From Deltaproteobacteria bacterium (lineage in GTDB: Bacteria; Desulfobacterota; Desulfobacteria; Desulfobacterales; SURF-15): a stretch of 8,964 nt of DNA. The stretch's first letter is position 1. Every line of letters begins with the position of its first letter. The stretch spans positions 1 through 8,964 of the forward strand of contig JAHEHB010000217.1 of assembly GCA_024644775.1 (NCBI GenBank), written 5' to 3'. This document shows, piece after piece, positions 1 through 5,765 of this stretch. Below the pieces are notes generated by a model. It made no database searches. It saw only the letters and a program-made list of their open reading frames with translations, and was not told the DNA's origin. Made by a program: the position numbers and the translations under genes.

Positions 1-113
1 GGCAAGCCGATAATGTCGCGATAAAACGTTACGACTTGAGAGAATTCATGGGAGGGGATCTTCATTGCGATGTTCCGGCCGGCGTCGAACTTTGGGGATT
101 TGTCATTTGCCAT
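1..113 (-). CDS. Glyoxalase/VOC-family protein, N-terminal part (runs off the left edge)
   Basis: The first 37 codons are visible, beginning at the ATG at 111-113 and staying open to the window edge. The peptide starts MANDKSPKFDAGRNIAMKI and continues into SHEFSQVVTFYRDIIGL. The last part matches the opening beta-strand and first helix of the vicinal oxygen chelate (glyoxalase/bleomycin resistance/dioxygenase) fold, in which a 'hFYrdvLGL' stretch is typical. Metal-ligand positions and substrate cannot be judged because most of the protein is missing. The start overlaps the end of the upstream gene by 11 nt, and a GGGAAG ribosome-binding sequence lies five bases before the ATG, inside that gene. 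This suggests translational coupling at the end of the four-gene minus-strand cluster. The family call rests on a short stretch but has the right pattern in the right place. Confidence 0.6.
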   Translation of the reverse strand, partial: MANDKSPKFDAGRNIAMKIPSHEFSQVVTFYRDIIGL

Positions 114-543
114 TGGGTCTTCCCGAGTCGGCATCATCGAACCCTACGTAAGATGCCAGAAATTGATTAAGACCATGCTGTTCAAACCACTCTGCATGCC
201 ATTTTTCACAATCTAATATATAGAAGTACTTCGATTTAACAACATATGTATCGCAGGATTCGTTCTTGGAAGAACCGACATCCACCTCTACAGCTTCCCG
301 GTAATAGGTGTCTCCTTCAAACCGGTCTAAAGTCTGAACCACGTTTGCATCGATACCGTAATATATCAATCCGGGCACAGCGTCATCTTCACTCGCTCTA
401 ATAATGCCGGGGTAAACCTCATTGTGCACTTTATAAACGGCATATCCCCGGAGAACGCCTTGTCCTGTCTGATACGTTTTCCCGATGGTGGCTGCCCACA
501 CAGGTTCAAACATTAATGTTCCGTAAGTGAAAAGATTTGCCAT
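103..543 (-). CDS. AIG2-like / gamma-glutamylcyclotransferase-family protein
   Basis: This 146-residue cytoplasmic protein has the hallmarks of the AIG2/GGCT fold. The substrate-loop motif YGTL sits at residues 7-10, and the family's acid residue is E76 in the stretch DRFEGDTYYR (residues 73-82). Known relatives release 5-oxoproline from gamma-glutamyl compounds or gamma-glutamylamines. Which substrate this one uses cannot be read from the sequence, and many AIG2-like proteins have no proven activity. The length is normal for the family. The ATG at 541-543 follows the stop of the phosphodiesterase gene by four bases. A GGAGGAAG sequence lies about 12 bases upstream, inside the end of that gene, which is rather far. 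The gene appears to be the third of a four-gene unit, and its 3' end overlaps the VOC gene. Confidence 0.82.
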   Translation of the reverse strand: MANLFTYGTLMFEPVWAATIGKTYQTGQGVLRGYAVYKVHNEVYPGIIRASEDDAVPGLIYYGIDANVVQTLDRFEGDTYYREAVEVDVGSSKNESCDTYVVKSKYFYILDCEKWHAEWFEQHGLNQFLASYVGFDDADSGRPNGK

Positions 544-547
544 TGAC

Positions 548-1486
548 TTATTGATCTTCCTCCGTCATCTGAATCCATTTATCCATGATTTTACGGATAC
601 ACCCGGGTCTGTCTGTCATAATGCCATCGACTCCGCGATCTAAAATTTCAAAAATGTCTTTTTCCAGCGGATCGATATCAATTGCCGGAAACGGCCAAAG
701 ATGGGTTAGAAATACATAAGTCGACCCTCCGAGTTTACGTACTTTTTCAATGATTCTCCGAGACGATACATATTTGACATGAGTTGTTTCAAACACTCGA
801 TTTTTCGATATTTTTTTAACGAAAGGAAGCGTCAGGTGCTCAAACCACGAAAAATTTGTGGGATAGTTTTTTGAATCTTGCCGGCGAAATTCTTTTAGAG
901 TTCTGTGGCGAGCGCTTGCCACAACAATATTTCTTTCATTTTTCCCTTTAGTTACAATATCCAAAAATTTACTGACATTATCCCGCAACCCATTCCCATT
1001 GCCGTTCTTGTCATAAAACGAGGCTTTCATTTCAATGTTCAACGGTGTTCGCGGAAATAACTCCAAGAGCTCAGAAAGGCGCACCAGTTGCCTCCCTTCT
1101 TGATTATCCAAAACCGTGTTAAGATCAGATTCACCTGGATCCGCAACCCATGCTTTTCCCTTGAGCTCTTCCCAGTAAAAATCACCGATATTTCTTCTAC
1201 CTTTGGGTCGTTTTTTGGGATCGGTTTCCACCCCCTCAATGTAGACATTTTCCAAATCCGGGCCATGCCAGACCACGATTTCTCCCTCTTTTGTAAACTG
1301 CACATCCAACTCTAAAACATCTGCCTTCGCTTCTTCGATTGCATAACGAAACGCTCTAGGTGTACTTTCCGGTGCTTCTGACGCACCTCCACGGTGGGCA
1401 AAGAGGATGGGTGTTAGTAAGCCGTGAAGTGTGAAGGTTTGGTCGGTCCTACGATAGATTTTGTTTTGGAAAGCTGTTTTATTCAA
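548..1486 (-). CDS. Glycerophosphodiester phosphodiesterase (GDPD family)
   Basis: This 312-residue protein has no signal peptide, so it is predicted to be cytoplasmic. It would hydrolyse glycerophosphodiesters to glycerol-3-phosphate and an alcohol in a metal-dependent reaction. The family signature is present: HRGG with H31-R32 at the end of the first beta-strand, the metal-binding pair E59-x-D61 in LELDVQ, the second catalytic histidine H74, and the inner-barrel E152 and K154 in NIEMKA. The C-terminal barrel motif GIMTDRP is at 288-294. The residue after H74 is glycine (WHGPD) where most members have aspartate. The start codon is TTG at 1484-1486, overlapping the TGA of the AlgH-like gene, with a GGGGG sequence six bases before it. 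No in-frame ATG occurs before the catalytic domain, so the TTG start with coupled translation is the best choice. Substrate specificity is unknown. Confidence 0.9.
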   Translation of the reverse strand: MNKTAFQNKIYRRTDQTFTLHGLLTPILFAHRGGASEAPESTPRAFRYAIEEAKADVLELDVQFTKEGEIVVWHGPDLENVYIEGVETDPKKRPKGRRNIGDFYWEELKGKAWVADPGESDLNTVLDNQEGRQLVRLSELLELFPRTPLNIEMKASFYDKNGNGNGLRDNVSKFLDIVTKGKNERNIVVASARHRTLKEFRRQDSKNYPTNFSWFEHLTLPFVKKISKNRVFETTHVKYVSSRRIIEKVRKLGGSTYVFLTHLWPFPAIDIDPLEKDIFEILDRGVDGIMTDRPGCIRKIMDKWIQMTEEDQ

Positions 1487-2211
1487 CGGAAACCCCCAAG
1501 CATTCCGGCTTTATCGACGCTCACATACTTTGTTGAACCTCGCCGAATAAACTCGTGCCATACGTTAGAAGGTTCCTTGTCAAAAACAGATTCCGCATCC
1601 GCCTGAAAGACATACCAATCTCCCCTGGCTACTTCTTGATCAAGCTGTCCTGGCGCCCAGCCGGCATAACCGGCATAAACGCGAAATCTCTCATTTTTGT
1701 CCGCACGCTCAACCAAGCGTTGTAAGACCTTTGTGCTTGGAGTGATAAATACATCTTTAAACACCTGAACAGCGTTTTCGGGCTTATCGGGGCTTTGGAC
1801 AAGTAGAAGCATTTGGTTTATAGAAACAGGTCCGCCTAAGTAAAGTATATCGGGTCGTTTTTTGAGTTCTTCAAGGTCCGGTAAAACTTGGGATAGCTTC
1901 ATTTCAGTCGGCCGATTGATCACGACTCCCATGGCACCGTTCCGGACATACTCCAGCAAAAGAATGACGGTTTGCGAAAAATTCGGATCAATCAGGCTTC
2001 GGCTGGCTACAAGGAATTTCCCTTTATCAAGCATCGCTTCTGTCTGATACATTCTAAGTTGCGAATGATTTGGAAGTTTACCGACAGATGCTGGTTGATA
2101 GCGTTGACCTGAAAATGCAGACCCCACAATGAATACACCGATAACGACTGTAAGCATCAACCCTGTGAGCACACCGTGTCTCATCTTGTTTAAAATAAAA
2201 TATAACTGCAT
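1483..2211 (-). CDS. YqgE/AlgH-family (UPF0301) protein with N-terminal membrane segment
   Basis: The domain from about residue 60 to 242 is a clear YqgE/AlgH protein. It has GKFLVASRSLIDPNFSQTVI at 64-83, the GAMGVVINRP stretch at 92-101, YLGGPV at 124-129 and GYAGWAPGQLDQEVARGDWY at 181-200. The biochemical role of this widespread family is not established; in Pseudomonas it was named from an alginate-regulation phenotype. Ordinary members are about 185 residues and begin at the GKFL strand. This one has some 60 extra N-terminal residues, including a hydrophobic helix at about 13-33 (TVVIGVFIVGSAFS), so it is probably membrane-anchored or exported. The ATG at 2209-2211 lacks a good ribosome-binding site. 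An alternative ATG at 2182-2184 would still keep the helix. It appears to be the first gene of the leftward four-gene cluster, and its stop overlaps the next start. Confidence 0.88.
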   Translation of the reverse strand: MQLYFILNKMRHGVLTGLMLTVVIGVFIVGSAFSGQRYQPASVGKLPNHSQLRMYQTEAMLDKGKFLVASRSLIDPNFSQTVILLLEYVRNGAMGVVINRPTEMKLSQVLPDLEELKKRPDILYLGGPVSINQMLLLVQSPDKPENAVQVFKDVFITPSTKVLQRLVERADKNERFRVYAGYAGWAPGQLDQEVARGDWYVFQADAESVFDKEPSNVWHEFIRRGSTKYVSVDKAGMLGGFR

Positions 2212-2277
2212 GGATTCGTTAGGTATCCTACGTAGTCACTGTTTTCTGTTAAAGATCTCAAATAAACTGACTTCGTG

Positions 2278-2610
2278 TCAGTACTTCGGACCACCGACGA
2301 TATTGTAAGGCTCATCCGGGTAAAACTTTCCCTCTTCGTCTTGCACACTTTTTATATAGGGTTCCATTGGTGAGACGGCTGTTACGTCAGATACAAACTT
2401 CAGGCCATTGAGTTCAATCCAACCGGGAGTCGTGCCTTCGGAGGGAGTATCGGCGAAAGAATTTCCCTTGATCCCGGAAGTCGGAATAAAATTGTTCTCT
2501 TCTCCCATGTTTCCCTCAATGTACAGGCCTTTTGGACTGACGGCCTCTTGTTGTGGATGAAAACTCAAATCATGCAGCTCCACCCAACCCGGGGTGCCAT
2601 CTGGCATCAT
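2278..2610 (-). CDS. Small uncharacterised protein with two 55-residue tandem repeats
   Basis: I do not recognise this 110-residue family. It has no signal peptide, membrane helix or cysteine, and it is acidic, so it is likely soluble and cytoplasmic. It consists of two copies of one unit with an exact, gap-free 55-residue period. Residues 6-43 align with 61-98 at 18 of 38 identical positions. The conserved core is TPGW-V/I-EL..L.F, then AVSP, YI, EE and F.P. The DNA of the two copies has diverged well beyond the protein, so the duplication is old and the pattern has been kept by selection. An ideal AGGAGG lies upstream. Two successive ATGs (2608-2610 and 2605-2607) are 5 and 8 bases from it, so the true start may be the second. 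It follows the exported 164-residue gene by 19 nt and is probably cotranscribed with it. Confidence 0.75.
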   Translation of the reverse strand: MMPDGTPGWVELHDLSFHPQQEAVSPKGLYIEGNMGEENNFIPTSGIKGNSFADTPSEGTTPGWIELNGLKFVSDVTAVSPMEPYIKSVQDEEGKFYPDEPYNIVGGPKY

Positions 2611-2615
2611 GATGA

Positions 2616-2621
2616 CCTCCT
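2616..2621 (-). promoter_or_regulatory. Strong Shine-Dalgarno AGGAGG of the tandem-repeat gene
   Basis: The minus strand reads AAAGGAGGTCATCATGATG here. The perfect AGGAGG is five bases from the first ATG and eight from the second. It is the strongest ribosome-binding site in the window and supports real, efficient expression of the small repeat gene. The eight-base spacing slightly favours the second ATG. Confidence 0.75.
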
Positions 2622-2629
2622 TTCAAAAA

Positions 2630-3124
2630 TTATTTCCGTTGTTTCTTATATAAATCTTTATATATATCGAGCGTTATTTTCGGTTTTGTTTGGATTACTT
2701 TTACCTTCGGTGCAAAAATAGATATTTTTGTTATTAATTCAGATTTTTCTTCAATTGTAAAGGAGACCCCATCGTAGGGATAATTTAATTGAAGTTGGCT
2801 TTCTTTTCTTGAAATTTCAGGTTCTCCATAGAACCTGAGAACTTCTTTCTTTCTATTTCGCTTTACCCGCAGCCAGCTTCCCTGGAGCAAATAACGTGAG
2901 GAAGTGATTTCAATTTTATCTATTCTACTATTCGTTACGATCAGCGTGATTCCATTGATTTCCGTTTCATTGACTGAATAATAGCCGCCAATCCTAAAGC
3001 CAGCGGCACCTCTGCCTGGGACAATGGTGTTACTCTCTGCAGAAAATCCTTTTCCGGATGCGAAACAATAGATCGCAAAAAAGAAGATCATGATGGTTAC
3101 TTTCCGGACAAACATACGGTTCAT
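2630..3124 (-). CDS. Exported protein of unknown function
   Basis: This is a 164-residue protein with a classical signal peptide: basic start (R3, R7, K8), hydrophobic core at about 9-23, and a likely signal peptidase I site after residue 29 (FSA|ES). C20 does not sit in a lipobox, so a lipoprotein is unlikely. The mature part opens with PGRGAAGFRIGG (36-47), and has a basic RVKRNRKKEV stretch (86-95) followed by the YGEPE turn and a YPYDGVSFTIEE strand pair (115-126). The PG.G...iG / yG.P / Y...G..f pattern recalls small periplasmic beta-rich proteins with repeated 'G-x-x-x-G-x-P' turns, but I cannot name a family. The C-terminus is very basic (KKQRK). The start has a good AGGA seven bases upstream. 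The next gene follows after 19 nt, and a long palindrome ends about 25 nt upstream. Confidence 0.75.
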   Translation of the reverse strand: MNRMFVRKVTIMIFFFAIYCFASGKGFSAESNTIVPGRGAAGFRIGGYYSVNETEINGITLIVTNSRIDKIEITSSRYLLQGSWLRVKRNRKKEVLRFYGEPEISRKESQLQLNYPYDGVSFTIEEKSELITKISIFAPKVKVIQTKPKITLDIYKDLYKKQRK

Positions 3125-3149
3125 GGTTGATTCCTTAAATTGTTAGTTA

Positions 3150-3291
3150 GTGCCCATCCAGAAATGGCTAATTTCCGCAATATCGGCGTTGGGCTCCGAA
3201 TTTTAATCCTCAAAATACTCAATGTATTCCTGTGGTTAAAATTCTCGCCCGCCTTGATCTTGCAGAAATTTTCTCATCCCTGGACGGACAC
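3150..3291. repeat. Long imperfect palindrome, candidate dispersed repeat element
   Basis: Nearly the whole gap between the exported-protein gene and the 540-residue membrane-protein gene is an imperfect inverted repeat with arms of about 71 nt, centred near 3221. The ends match 10 of 12 bases (GTGCCCATCCAG on the left, GTGTCCGTCCAG as the complement on the right). Inner blocks also pair: AATTTCCGCAA with AATTTCTGCAA, TGGGC with CGGGC, and GAATTTTAA with GAATTTTAA. The core is AATAC-TCAAT-GTATT at 3214-3228. This is the architecture of a small non-autonomous mobile element or a repetitive extragenic palindrome. The sequence looks familiar to me from deltaproteobacterial genomes, but I cannot check that. 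As RNA it could fold into a long rod that ends or insulates transcripts from the membrane-protein gene. Confidence 0.7.
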
Positions 3292-3294
3292 TAG

Positions 3295-4917
3295 TTAATA
3301 TTCACCAACATTTCGGTGCCTTAAGCGTTGGATAATAATGGGAATATCCTCTGGCGGTATCGGTTGAAGTACCATAGATGTAAACGCCGCCTTATCAAAT
3401 AGCATGATTTCGATTTGTTTATGGCTTTCTTCCGAAGTACCGCCGCTTCCTGGTTTAGAAGGGAAGGAGGCAATAATGATCTCTTTACCACGTGTCGGCC
3501 CGAGGGTATACATGGTGCCTATTTGTTCATTTCGTAGAAGTTCGATAGATCCGGTAGACAATGACTCCGGTTCCCGCTTTAGCTCAAAGCCATTGATTTT
3601 CTGAACCCTGAATTCAAACTTGTAGCGACCATAAATAGTCGGTATGGCGATGGCGACGATAATAAACATGAGTGCCATAAAGAAAAAGTACACCTGCTCC
3701 CACCGTTGAAAATTGATAATCCGAAGGCTGTTCAAAAGGAGGTAAATCAAAAGACCGATGAGCACCCAGAATGCAAATGACAACGTTGCACCCGCAAATC
3801 TGATGGGTTGAATGTCTTTCAATGTGTCTACAACCCATCGGGTTTCTGGTGTGTTGGAATTAAAGAAGTAATCAACGTTTGATACATAGCGTTTCATACT
3901 TCTAATATCTTCGTTGACCCTTTCGTAGACTCCTGGTGATATAACGATATGTTCCGGGTCCCGTTCCAGGTGCCCGCCGAGATAAATTCGAATCGAATTT
4001 AACGCATTCCGTACGAGTTCTTCCAGGGACCGCTCTATTTCCTGACTCAATTTGATCAGGGATAGCGCACGAAATGTTTCGGTTTTTATAAATTCTTCCC
4101 ATTGATCAGGAGAAACCGGATTTTCTTTAATATTGAACTCTTTCTGAAATTTCCTGATCGACTCATTCAAACCGGATTTCATTTCCTCGGCATCGATAAA
4201 GATTTCAAGAACATCAGGAATCCAGGTGTCGTCAAGATAAATGCTACCAGTCAAATCATTATAAAAAAGTCTTTTGCGTCCATTAGAAGTTTTTTTATCT
4301 TTAGGATTGAATGCAAGAACATTTTTTTGGAGTTTCTCATTTGTCTCTTCAAGCATTACCTGTTGTCGAATGATATTGTCGGTCAAGTTGTTGACAATGA
4401 CACCGGATGTCAGGAAAACGGCCGTCGTCACGGCGAGAGCCGCGAAAAGTGGATATCGGATTTCATTAAGACGAACTGAATGATATGAGAAAGTGTTCAG
4501 GATACGTGACACCATAGGCCCCAATCGTAGGGTCTGTTCTTTTTTTGAAGTTACGGTTTTAAATTCTTTGGTTGGGTCTTTTCTTTTAAATGGACCCAGA
4601 GGGATGAGCAGAAAAATGAGCAACAATGAGAGGATAAAGACTAGACCCAGTTCCCATCGCGTAAAGAACGTAAAAAGGTCCTGAAAAAACTGATACCCAG
4701 CCTCCTTAACATACTCATCAGTATAGTGAACCGAGCCGTATAGATCGTAAACCCTAAGGCGGGCAACGATGATAGCATTTCCAATGTAAAAGAACAGCAG
4801 GGTTACACTTCCCGCTCCCCCGCCGATAAAGCCAGCTGCCTTTAACAAGTCGATTAATGGGCCGAAATCGAATTTTGTTTGCCTGTTCTGGCTATCATTC
4901 GTTGAGATTTCGGGCAT
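3295..4917 (-). CDS. Five-helix membrane protein of unknown function
   Basis: I do not recognise this 540-residue protein. Hydrophobic helices are visible at about 27-51, 88-109, 156-176, 374-399 and 408-429. Positive charges after helix 2 (KRKDPTKEFK, 111-120) and the short loop between helices 4 and 5 (INFQRWEQ) suggest a cytoplasmic N-terminus. The 200-residue loop between helices 3 and 4, and the 110-residue C-terminal tail, would then face the periplasm. The large loop is charged and helical, with a possible coiled coil at 183-200 and a long amphipathic stretch at 245-310. No nucleotide-binding, protease or transporter signature is seen. The N-terminal helix has a glycine-rich FIGGGAGS turn. 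The start at 4915-4917 has AGAGGT five bases upstream. It lies 82 nt after the toxin-like gene on the same strand and may stand alone or be read through from it. Confidence 0.8.
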   Translation of the reverse strand: MPEISTNDSQNRQTKFDFGPLIDLLKAAGFIGGGAGSVTLLFFYIGNAIIVARLRVYDLYGSVHYTDEYVKEAGYQFFQDLFTFFTRWELGLVFILSLLLIFLLIPLGPFKRKDPTKEFKTVTSKKEQTLRLGPMVSRILNTFSYHSVRLNEIRYPLFAALAVTTAVFLTSGVIVNNLTDNIIRQQVMLEETNEKLQKNVLAFNPKDKKTSNGRKRLFYNDLTGSIYLDDTWIPDVLEIFIDAEEMKSGLNESIRKFQKEFNIKENPVSPDQWEEFIKTETFRALSLIKLSQEIERSLEELVRNALNSIRIYLGGHLERDPEHIVISPGVYERVNEDIRSMKRYVSNVDYFFNSNTPETRWVVDTLKDIQPIRFAGATLSFAFWVLIGLLIYLLLNSLRIINFQRWEQVYFFFMALMFIIVAIAIPTIYGRYKFEFRVQKINGFELKREPESLSTGSIELLRNEQIGTMYTLGPTRGKEIIIASFPSKPGSGGTSEESHKQIEIMLFDKAAFTSMVLQPIPPEDIPIIIQRLRHRNVGEY

Positions 4918-4921
4918 CGCG

Positions 4922-4941
4922 CACCTCTATGTATTTAGGTG
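4922..4941 (-). promoter_or_regulatory. Small hairpin overlapping the ribosome-binding site of the membrane-protein gene
   Basis: On the minus strand CACCT and AGGTG form a five-base-pair stem with a ten-base loop. The AGGTG arm is part of the Shine-Dalgarno sequence (AGAGGTG) of the 540-residue gene, five bases before its ATG. Pairing could reduce initiation. The stem is short and could be chance. Confidence 0.25.
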
Positions 4942-4999
4942 TCATGTTCATGTGAGATTATTTATGACTGTGGATCTTCTTTTCTGCATAATGCAAGGA

Positions 5000-5296
5000 T
5001 TACCCATACGCTGAATCATGGTCGGGATGTAGCGATACAAAAACCATAAATTCAGCTTTACGATGAACGACCGCTCTAAATTTTTTACTCAGACGGATGG
5101 AATAGAGTTCTTTCCCCTTATGCGTTTTCACCGAATGAATTTTCTCCCAGTGCAATCCCTTGTCGTGATAGACTTGACTCCAATCCATTGATGATAACTT
5201 CCGAAGCGTATTTCTGGTTGCATTAAATTCATCCTTTGAAAGAATGAACCATTCTTTCTGAAATTCTGGATTATTCAGATCAAGTCGAACTTTCAT
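5000..5296 (-). CDS. RelE/ParE-superfamily-like toxin of a toxin-antitoxin pair
   Basis: This is a 98-residue basic protein. The C-terminal half resembles the RelE/ParE fold: Y65-SIRLSKKFRAVV strands with R74, a further strand (EFMVFVSLH), and a final HPDHDSAYG motif (90-98) of the kind where family toxins carry catalytic or RNA-contacting residues. RelE-type members cut mRNA in the ribosome and ParE-type members poison gyrase; the sequence does not decide between them. The gene is preceded by a small antitoxin-like gene whose stop overlaps this start as ATGA, and an AAGGA lies nine bases upstream, inside that gene. Antitoxin first, coupled toxin second is the usual layout. The family assignment rests on weak motifs and context, so it could instead be an unrelated small basic protein. 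Confidence 0.65.
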   Translation of the reverse strand: MKVRLDLNNPEFQKEWFILSKDEFNATRNTLRKLSSMDWSQVYHDKGLHWEKIHSVKTHKGKELYSIRLSKKFRAVVHRKAEFMVFVSLHPDHDSAYG

Positions 5297-5544
5297 TTCT
5301 CGTTATCCTTGAAAAGCTCTTCAATATCTGAATCTTCGGGATCACGCTGGTCCATCCATTCATCAAACCTTTTCAGACGTTTTTGATATTTTTCCGAGTG
5401 GAATATTCTTTCCGAATCCGGTACAAATTGTCCGATCTTAATTTGAATAACGCCTTCAGTGATTTTATCTATCGACACCAATTTGCCTGCAAACTCTTTT
5501 GGCAGGGTTAATTGGGATTTTGACGAAACTTTTCTGACTTCCAT
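5293..5544 (-). CDS. AbrB/MazE-like antitoxin
   Basis: This 83-residue protein has an N-terminal segment (2-39) that reads as a swapped-hairpin AbrB/MazE DNA-binding domain: VRKVSSKSQLTLPKEFAGK, then two short beta-strands ending IQIKIG. The S-K-S-Q-L-T-L-P-K-E core is the family's 'kgqitiPke' signature. The C-terminal half (45-83) is charged with an acidic tail (DPEDSDIEELFKDNEK), as expected for the part that wraps a toxin. A longer reading to 5727 is open, but the ATG at 5542-5544 has AGGGAG six bases upstream and starts exactly at the domain, so it was chosen. The stop overlaps the toxin-like gene by ATGA. Such antitoxins normally repress their own operon. The pairing of an AbrB-type antitoxin with a RelE-superfamily toxin is known from PrlF-YhaV. 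Confidence 0.72.
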   Translation of the reverse strand: MEVRKVSSKSQLTLPKEFAGKLVSIDKITEGVIQIKIGQFVPDSERIFHSEKYQKRLKRFDEWMDQRDPEDSDIEELFKDNEK

Positions 5545-5550
5545 GATATT

Positions 5551-5556
5551 CTCCCT
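5551..5556 (-). promoter_or_regulatory. Ribosome-binding site that fixes the antitoxin start
   Basis: The minus strand reads AGGGAGAATATCATG. The AGGGAG is six bases from the ATG at 5542-5544. This spacing decides for the 83-residue product over the longer open frame, which has no such site before its first ATG. Confidence 0.7.
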
Positions 5557-5605
5557 AATAGTCGTATTAAATGATATTATCCTATTTTTAGTTGATTTAT
5601 CGGGA

Positions 5606-5634
5606 TATATAAACCAGACTATTTGAATCAGCAA
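5606..5634 (-). promoter_or_regulatory. Possible second promoter of the toxin-antitoxin pair
   Basis: TTGCTG and TATATA are separated by 17 bases on the minus strand, giving a predicted start about 55 nt before the antitoxin ATG. The -35 match is poor (3 of 6), so this is a weaker candidate than the one at 5656-5684. In such AT-rich DNA chance matches are common. Confidence 0.22.
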
Positions 5635-5652
5635 TCGGCCAATTGTATGTAT

Positions 5653-5666
5653 ATCATAATAATGAT
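5653..5666. promoter_or_regulatory. Candidate operator in the toxin-antitoxin promoter
   Basis: ATCAT-AATA-ATGAT is a perfect five-base inverted repeat with a four-base spacer. It covers the -10 hexamer of the best candidate promoter for the antitoxin gene, the expected position for autorepression by an AbrB-like antitoxin. The site is short and the region is AT-rich, so it is only a candidate. Confidence 0.3.
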
Positions 5667-5684
5667 TTAAAAGGATCTTTACAA
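5656..5684 (-). promoter_or_regulatory. Candidate sigma-70-type promoter for the toxin-antitoxin pair
   Basis: On the minus strand TTGTAA (4 of 6 consensus) and TATTAT (5 of 6) are 17 bases apart. Transcription would start near 5649, about 105 nt before the antitoxin ATG. The roughly 215-nt region 5545-5759 is divergent between this pair and the rlmD-type gene and is strongly AT-rich, as expected for a two-way promoter region. I found no equally good hexamer pair on the plus strand. Confidence 0.38.
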
Positions 5685-5765
5685 TCGGAAAATAAACTTT
5701 TTTTACACTGCAATGAAAAACGGACACATGAAAATTGAAAACAAAAAGCTCGACTGATCGTGCAA

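Noticed and set aside
2212..2277. Possible terminator after the tandem-repeat gene
   Set aside because: Only a four-base-pair stem (TGAC/GTCA) around the stop and no run of T on the minus strand; too weak to call.
3236..3277. Thirteen-codon frame (MRKFLQDQGGREF) on the minus strand inside the palindrome
   Set aside because: It is too short, has no ribosome-binding site and is explained by the repeat element.
4102..4479. Plus-strand open frame of 125 codons inside the 540-residue gene
   Set aside because: It is a shadow of the membrane-protein gene, with no ribosome-binding site or domain pattern.
5545..5727. N-terminal extension of the antitoxin frame to an ATG at 5725-5727 (144 residues)
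   Set aside because: The extension has no ribosome-binding site, covers the AT-rich promoter region and does not resemble the DNA-binding domain; the ATG at 5542-5544 has a good AGGGAG.
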